Part shown: positions 5,481-6,007 of the stretch, piece after piece
How the letters are laid out: each line of letters starts with the position of its first letter
Numbering within the stretch: position 1 is the stretch's first letter
Source of the DNA: Pseudomonadota bacterium
GTDB taxonomy: Bacteria; Pseudomonadota; Gammaproteobacteria; JAKAQQ01
Direction: 5' to 3'
NCBI GenBank assembly: GCA_021852325.1
Contig: JAJZNM010000127.1
Coordinates: 1 to 6,007, forward strand
DNA: 6,007 nucleotides
Notes under the pieces: generated by a model
What the model saw: only the letters and a program-made list of their open reading frames with translations
Told to the model about the DNA's origin: nothing
The model's database searches: none
Made by a program: the position numbers and the translations under genes

Positions 5481-5792
5481 TCAGGAACGCCGGATCTCGA
5501 AGGTGCCGGGAGTCGTGCTCACCCCTTCGGGCAAGGGTGCGGTCTCCACCCGATCGACCCGGGCGCCGCGGGGACCGGCCTCAAGGGCGGCCTCGAGTGC
5601 GCCGAGCGCATCCGGAAACCCGCAGGCCAGGACTTCAACCCGCCCATCGGGAAGGTTTTGCACCCATCCCCGCACGCCGAGCGCGCGTGCGCGCCGCTCG
5701 ACGAAATCGCGGAAACCCACGCCCTGGACATGCCCCGAAATCCAGTAACGCCGGCCAGCACACTCTCGAGAACCTGTGGCACCCATCGGCAT
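5481..5792 (-). CDS. acyP: Acylphosphatase
   Basis: This small cytosolic hydrolase (103 aa, family about 90-100) cleaves the carboxyl-phosphate bond of acyl phosphates. The signature GHVQGVGFRDFV (20-31) contains the phosphate-binding loop and catalytic R28. GWVQNLPDGRVEV (42-54) contains catalytic N46. The later GPRGARVDRVET (73-84) and a terminal FEIRR strand (98-102) complete the alpha/beta sandwich pattern. The start is set by GGAGG at 5797-5801, 4 nt before the ATG at 5792; the ATG at 5786 has 10-nt spacing and is possible. An in-frame ATG at 5831 would add 13 residues without homology. It converges on the transglycosylase gene with 17 bp between stops, in which I see no hairpin terminator. 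Its physiological role in bacteria is not settled. Confidence 0.95.
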   Translation of the reverse strand: MPMGATGSRECAGRRYWISGHVQGVGFRDFVERRARALGVRGWVQNLPDGRVEVLACGFPDALGALEAALEAGPRGARVDRVETAPLPEGVSTTPGTFEIRRS

Positions 5793-5796
5793 CGAT

Positions 5797-5801
5797 CCTC
5801 C
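5797..5801 (-). promoter_or_regulatory. Ribosome-binding site of acylphosphatase gene
   Basis: GGAGG on the minus strand, 4 nt before the ATG at 5792, favours that start over the upstream in-frame ATG at 5831. Confidence 0.7.
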
Positions 5802-5922
5802 ACATATCGCCAGAGACATCGTGTCCCACAAAGGACGGACAAGCCCCCGTGAAACCGGATGGGGCAGAATACCGCATCACGGCCCCGGCATCCTGCCACG
5901 GTTGAGGGAATGTGAGAGGACC

Positions 5923-5940
5923 CCGGGATCCTCATCCCGG
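5923..5940. repeat. Perfect stem-loop CCGGGAT-CCTC-ATCCCGG
   Basis: Seven-base arms are exact inverted copies around a 4-base loop, so a stable hairpin can form on either strand. No run of T follows on either strand, so it is not a classical Rho-independent terminator. It lies in the 158-bp gap between the acylphosphatase start and a possible plus-strand start at 5951, and may be an operator or 5' leader hairpin. Confidence 0.45.
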
Positions 5941-5950
5941 AACCACAGGG

Positions 5951-6007
5951 ATGGCCACGAATTCGACGGCGTATACTGGTACCCGTTGGGACGTCGTCCC
6001 GCGGATC
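5951..6007 (+). CDS. Possible start of an unidentified gene (cut by window end)
   Basis: From the ATG at 5951 the frame stays open for 19 codons to the end of the window (MATNSTAYTGTRWDVVPRI). An in-frame GTG at 5912 with GAGGG just upstream could start it earlier, but that would run through the stem-loop at 5923-5940. I do not recognise the residues, and 19 codons of open frame are expected by chance in GC-rich DNA. The ATG has only AGGG directly next to it as a ribosome site. The rest of 5793-6007 shows no gene that I can support. Confidence 0.2.
   Translation, partial: MATNSTAYTGTRWDVVPRI

Noticed and set aside
5972..5977. TATACT as a plus-strand -10 promoter element
   Set aside because: It is a 5-of-6 match, but no acceptable -35 lies 15-19 nt upstream, and the same bases lie within the possible open frame starting at 5951.

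Overview
This 6-kb window reads as a compact, ordinary-looking stretch of a GC-rich (very G/C-biased third positions) bacterial chromosome. Protein sequences and gene order (a ketol-acid reductoisomerase-type gene directly before pssA; proS followed by a small lytic transglycosylase) point to a gammaproteobacterium, perhaps a Chromatiales/Acidithiobacillus-like lineage. That placement is inference. I see no mobile element, CRISPR array, tRNA or rRNA.

Layout. Positions 1-3027 hold four minus-strand genes, read right to left: a divergent IlvC-like protein, pssA (phosphatidylserine synthase), a family 4 [4Fe-4S] uracil-DNA glycosylase, and rimI (its last few residues lie outside the window). Each junction is a 4-nt stop/start overlap (ATGA, ATGA, CTGA), so they form one translationally coupled operon. 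Positions 3028-3205 are a divergent control region with candidate promoters for both directions and two small dyads. Positions 3206-5463 hold proS and a secreted lytic transglycosylase, again joined by a CTGA overlap. A convergent acylphosphatase gene (5481-5792, minus) follows after only 17 bp. The last 215 bases hold a perfect stem-loop and possibly the start of another gene.

How the genes fit together: most are housekeeping (translation quality, ribosomal protein acetylation, phospholipid synthesis, base-excision repair, cell-wall turnover), not one pathway. Two of them depart from their families. The IlvC-like protein sits where many gammaproteobacteria keep ilvC, but lacks the conserved catalytic lysine and one metal-binding glutamate of ketol-acid reductoisomerase. 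It is therefore probably not a normal branched-chain biosynthesis enzyme. The prolyl-tRNA synthetase keeps its synthetic core, but its editing (INS) domain is shortened and has lost several editing-site residues. rimI, and probably the transglycosylase gene, appear to start at CTG codons overlapping the upstream stop. Residue comparisons with E. coli and other family members are from memory and should be confirmed by alignment.
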